Of a stretch of 9,703 nucleotides of DNA, positions 8,040 through 9,703 are shown piece after piece (positions within the stretch are counted from its first letter, which is position 1; every line of letters starts with the position of its first letter). This DNA comes from Curvibacter sp. (GTDB lineage: Bacteria > Pseudomonadota > Gammaproteobacteria > Burkholderiales > Burkholderiaceae_C). A program made the translations under genes and the position numbers. The notes under the pieces are model-generated. The model saw only the letters and a list, made by a program, of their open reading frames with translations, searched no databases and was not told where the DNA came from. The stretch covers positions 2,230-11,932 of the forward strand of contig DNQP01000107.1 in assembly GCA_003500955.1 (NCBI GenBank), in the 5' to 3' direction.

Positions 8040-8357
8040 TTAGAACTGATCTTGGGAAGACAGAATTAATTCAGGCTGTTGGTTGCAACTGATGCTTGAT
8101 GTTTTGTAATCGTGGTTTGTCCAAACAAAGCAGCGCTGCACGTCGACGAAACCGGAGCCGTCACGTACCGGCACCTCGATCACCTTGAGCTCGTTGCCGT
8201 CGTATCGGTAGGTCCTGGCGTCAGGCGTTTTGCTCAGCGCAGCCTCGCTGGCTTCCTGGCGCTGCAGCTGCCGGGCTTTGCGCGCCTCGCCCGGGTCGGT
8301 TCCCGGCGAGCAGCCTGCCAACACCAGGGCGGCCAGCATCAGGGTTCGATAGGGCAT
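8040..8357 (-). CDS. Small predicted lipoprotein (105 aa, unknown)
   Basis: The N-terminus MPYRTLMLAALVLAGC has one positive residue, a short hydrophobic core and a lipobox LAGC ending at C16, so the mature protein is probably lipidated and anchored in a membrane. The mature part has a charged helix (EARKARQLQRQEASEAAL, 24-41), then a compact region with two cysteines (C76 in VQRCFVW, C91 in SISCNQQ) that could form a disulfide in the periplasm. The reading frame is open far upstream (to about 8741), but that extension crosses a terminator-like hairpin and a tRNA-like hairpin and has no signal sequence, so I start at 8357. The Shine-Dalgarno is weak. I do not recognise the family. Phage-encoded lipoproteins can be spanins or superinfection-exclusion proteins, but nothing in the sequence decides this. 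Confidence 0.65.
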   Translation of the reverse strand: MPYRTLMLAALVLAGCSPGTDPGEARKARQLQRQEASEAALSKTPDARTYRYDGNELKVIEVPVRDGSGFVDVQRCFVWTNHDYKTSSISCNQQPELILSSQDQF

Positions 8358-8403
8358 GCCGCGAAGTGTAGGACCTGCGAGCTGAAATTGAAACCCAACA
8401 CCA

Positions 8404-8435
8404 CCCCAGCCTTCGGGCTGGGGCTTTTCATTTTT
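8404..8435 (+). terminator. Rho-independent terminator with UUCG loop
   Basis: CCCCAGCC (8404-8411) and GGCTGGGG (8416-8423) form eight perfect GC-rich pairs closed by a TTCG tetraloop, followed by CTTTTCATTTTT. The T-rich tail is on the + strand, so it would stop rightward transcription. No + strand gene lies just upstream, so its natural client is read-through from the phage late genes or a gene lost from this place. Confidence 0.75.
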
Positions 8436-8436
8436 G

Positions 8437-8470
8437 TGGACGGCAAACCGGGATTCAAACCCGGGCCAGT
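8437..8470 (-). other. tRNA 3'-end-like hairpin (probable tRNA remnant, not a functional tRNA)
   Basis: On the - strand, CCGGG-TTTGAAT-CCCGG (8464-8448) matches a tRNA T-arm with a five-pair stem and seven-base loop, except that the near-invariant C56 is T. It is followed by TTTGCCG, T and CCA, the layout of an acceptor 3' strand, discriminator base and CCA. I could not find a matching 5' acceptor strand or an anticodon arm upstream. The site therefore looks like an eroded tRNA 3' fragment, as left by integration at tRNA genes; chance is possible. Confidence 0.4.
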
Positions 8471-8524
8471 CCGTGATACCAAGTGCCCCCACTGATGTCG
8501 GCACTTCTGTAGGCATTTCAACGT

Positions 8525-8540
8525 GGTTCCACGTGAAACC
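8525..8540. promoter_or_regulatory. parS-like palindrome
   Basis: GGTTCCACGTGAAACC agrees with the ParB-site consensus TGTTTCACGTGAAACA at 13 of 16 positions, including the whole CACGTG core. It overlaps a second inverted repeat, CGTGG-TT-CCACG (8522-8533). It could be a ParB site, another dyad operator, or chance. No parAB genes are in the window. Confidence 0.35.
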
Positions 8541-8577
8541 CCGCATGAATCCTTGATCTGTGACTTCCTCCGTCTCC

Positions 8578-8619
8578 GCCAAAAACAAGCCCCGCCTCGT
8601 GCGGGGCTTCGTTTTTGGC
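8578..8619. terminator. Strong bidirectional terminator
   Basis: AAGCCCCGC (8587-8595) pairs perfectly with GCGGGGCTT (8601-8609) around CTCGT. The flanks GCCAAAAAC (8578-8586) and GTTTTTGGC (8611-8619) are also complementary. It gives a U-rich tail in both directions. On the - strand it lies about 150 bases beyond the stop of the small membrane protein gene and would end the dctM operon there. On the + strand it would stop transcription leaving the phage side. Confidence 0.88.
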
Positions 8620-8624
8620 GCAGT

Positions 8625-8734
8625 CGGGAGGGTGAGAACCCTCCCGGGTTCGCGCTGAGACAGTCCGGGGGACTGTCTCAGGACGCGCGCAGCGCGGGGG
8701 CGCAGCCCCGAGAAATTCGCGCCAGACGAATTTC
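8625..8734. repeat. Run of adjacent perfect hairpins
   Basis: Four inverted repeats follow one another: CGGGAGGGT/ACCCTCCCG with a GAGA loop (8625-8646); CTGAGACAGTC/GACTGTCTCAG, eleven pairs (8655-8681); GGGGC/GCCCC with a three-base loop (8697-8709); and GAAATTCG/CGAATTTC, eight pairs (8712-8734). A further six-pair hairpin, CCGCTG/CAGCGG (8752-8766), overlaps no gene and ends just before the stop codon at 8769. None has a long T tail. They resemble a structured recombination, packaging or RNA region rather than simple terminators. Confidence 0.65.
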
Positions 8735-8768
8735 GAGCCATCCCTCTTGTGCCGCTGCGCCAGCGGTC

Positions 8769-9251
8769 TCAGGCACCTGCTGCGCCGTCCCCGTGCTGCA
8801 TCTGCTCACCCAACGCCAGCAGCCAGAAGCGCTCCATCACGCGCGGATCGCTGGCGTGGATCACATAGCTGCCGCGGCCGACCGTGTGCAGGCGTACACG
8901 CGGGGCGATGAGCCAGGCCAGGCCCGGCAGGTGCAGGATGTCGATGCGCTGTACGTCAGCGAGCGCCAGCCGGCGTGTCCACAACCCAGTTTGTGTCACG
9001 TGGCTGGCGGTGATCGCGGTGCGCGCGCTCAGGAAATGCCACAGACCTGCCAGCAAGACCGCCGCCGCCAGACCTGCCAGCAGCAGGGTGTCGCGCTGCA
9101 CGGCGGATAAGGACAGCGCTTGCATCGTGCGCCAAGCTTGCCAGCCCAAGGCCAGCACGGCGACGACCGCGAGGGTGCGCAAGGTGACCGGGAAGGCCGC
9201 GCCGCTGGCACAGACCGAGGGCACGGCTGAGGCGTTGTTCGTTCCGTCCAT
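8769..9251 (-). CDS. Two-helix membrane protein with PH-like C-terminal part (160 aa, unknown)
   Basis: The ATG at 9251 overlaps the dctM stop as TGATG, a standard sign of translational coupling, and there is no separate Shine-Dalgarno; a GTG one codon upstream (9254) is an alternative. Two hydrophobic segments (about residues 23-40 and 56-73) are separated by a short polar loop, the usual hairpin anchor. The part after residue 78 (TAITASHVTQTGLWTRRL, VQRIDILHLPG, RVRLHTVGRGSYVIHASD) has the alternating strand pattern of small bacterial PH-like (bPH2-type) domains and ends in a helix (PRVMERFWLLALGEQM). The precise role is unknown. Co-translation with a TRAP permease makes an accessory role in that membrane possible, but this is inference. 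Transcription probably ends at the terminator at 8578-8619. Confidence 0.72.
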   Translation of the reverse strand: MDGTNNASAVPSVCASGAAFPVTLRTLAVVAVLALGWQAWRTMQALSLSAVQRDTLLLAGLAAAVLLAGLWHFLSARTAITASHVTQTGLWTRRLALADVQRIDILHLPGLAWLIAPRVRLHTVGRGSYVIHASDPRVMERFWLLALGEQMQHGDGAAGA

Positions 9252-9703
9252 CACGGGTCTGCAGCGGGTGCGGCCTTGAGGTCCTTCAGCAGATCCTCGG
9301 TCCGCTCCTGAACATCTTCAGTGCTCTCCTCCTGCACAGGGGCCTCGATCACCACCGAGTCCAGGTCCACGACGACTTTCTCGTCCATGAAGACGGTCAC
9401 GGTCTGGGGCACGAAGATGACCACCACGACCAGCAGCAACTGCAGCAGCACCCAGGGGATGGCGCCGAGGTAGATGTCGCGCGAGGCCACCTTCTGGCGG
9501 ATGGCGCCGGATTTGAAGAGGGTGTCGGCGATGCCGCGCAGGTAGAACAAGGCAAAACCGAAGGGCGGATGCATGAAGCTGGTCTGCATGTTCACGCACA
9601 GCAGCACGCCGAACCAGACCAGGTCGATGCCCATCTTGGCGGCGACCGGGCCCAGCAGGGGCAGGATGATGAAGGCGATCTCGAAGAAGTCGATGAAGAA
9701 GCC
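9251..9703 (-). CDS. dctM: TRAP transporter large permease subunit, C-terminal part (5' end outside window)
   Basis: The frame is open to the window's right edge, giving the last 150 residues. The segment GFFIDFFEIAFIILPLLGPV and the motif MQTSFMHPPFGFALFYLRG are characteristic of the large (DctM) membrane subunit of tripartite ATP-independent periplasmic transporters, which couple uptake of organic acids or related solutes to a sodium or proton gradient with a periplasmic binding protein and a small DctQ subunit. One more membrane segment (YLGAIPWVLLQLLLVVVVIF) is followed by an unusually acidic cytoplasmic or periplasmic tail (PVQEESTEDVQERTEDLLKD). The substrate cannot be told from this end. 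The stop overlaps the start of the next gene. This gene marks ordinary chromosome. The family assignment is firm; the symbol names the family, not a proven dicarboxylate role. Confidence 0.93.
   Translation of the reverse strand, partial: GFFIDFFEIAFIILPLLGPVAAKMGIDLVWFGVLLCVNMQTSFMHPPFGFALFYLRGIADTLFKSGAIRQKVASRDIYLGAIPWVLLQLLLVVVVIFVPQTVTVFMDEKVVVDLDSVVIEAPVQEESTEDVQERTEDLLKDLKAAPAADP

Larger units (their letters stand above)
8358..8768. other. Gene-free, hairpin-rich junction between phage-type and chromosomal genes
   Basis: No convincing gene lies here. Moving right, it holds a GC-rich hairpin with T-rich tail (8404-8435), a tRNA T-arm-like element (8437-8470), an inverted repeat AAGTGCC/GGCACTT (8481-8506), a parS-like palindrome (8525-8540), a strong bidirectional terminator (8578-8619) and further perfect hairpins up to 8766. 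Long ORFs that cross it translate the hairpins and look like GC-rich shadows. The position suggests the end of the integrated element, but without the other end I cannot place the attachment site. Confidence 0.6.

Noticed and set aside
8437..8512. An intact tRNA gene on the - strand
   Set aside because: The T-arm is clear but C56 is changed, and neither a matching 5' acceptor strand nor an anticodon arm can be folded upstream.
8358..8741. N-terminal extension of the lipoprotein frame up to 8741
   Set aside because: It would translate terminators and the tRNA-like hairpin and would bury the signal peptide and lipobox inside the protein.
8523..9110. 195-codon + strand frame over the junction and membrane-protein gene
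   Set aside because: It translates the hairpins and the antisense of a gene with clear membrane segments and a coupled start.
1..9703. CRISPR array or insertion sequence
   Set aside because: No regularly spaced direct repeats and no transposase-like protein were seen; the only mobile-type gene is the HNH endonuclease.

Overview
The window looks like the end of a prophage, or a prophage remnant, in a high-GC proteobacterium. Burkholderiales/Comamonadaceae is my best guess. It rests on base composition and on the style of the genes, not on a marker gene. Phage-type genes fill roughly 1-8040 or 1-8360. Ordinary chromosomal genes, a TRAP transporter permease and a small membrane protein, fill 8769-9703.

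Left part (1-6953, + strand). One giant reading frame is already open at base 1 and runs to 6387, giving 2128 codons in the window with its start outside. It is a phage 'polyvalent' protein: many unrelated effector-type domains strung together and probably delivered into the host with the phage DNA. In order I see an LPD1-type region with a zincin HExxH motif, an ADP-ribosyltransferase-like domain, a second zincin-like domain with HEAIGH, an unassigned possibly GNAT-like domain, and a long LPD38-type C-terminal region. A short xARG motif recurs at domain borders. A 101-codon gene candidate (3626-3931) lies wholly inside the giant gene in the +1 frame and has the better codon usage there. A 187-residue phage protein follows at 6390-6953 and is probably co-translated.

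Middle part (6907-8357, - strand). Three genes run leftwards: a YdjM-like membrane metal-dependent hydrolase, an AT-richer HNH endonuclease with an AP2 DNA-binding domain (homing-endonuclease type) two bases upstream of it, and a small lipoprotein. The hydrolase and the last structural gene converge and overlap by 47 bp.

Junction (8358-8768). About 410 bp without a convincing gene hold a terminator with a UUCG loop, a mutated tRNA T-arm-like hairpin, a parS-like palindrome, a strong bidirectional terminator and a run of further perfect hairpins. This is the likely phage/chromosome boundary.

Right part (8769-9703, - strand). The C-terminal end of a TRAP transporter large permease (dctM type) is followed by a two-helix membrane protein whose start overlaps the dctM stop (TGATG).

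The most interesting observations are the overprinted gene inside the polyvalent gene, the repeated xARG junction motif, the low-GC ADP-ribosyltransferase cassette, and the hairpin-rich junction.
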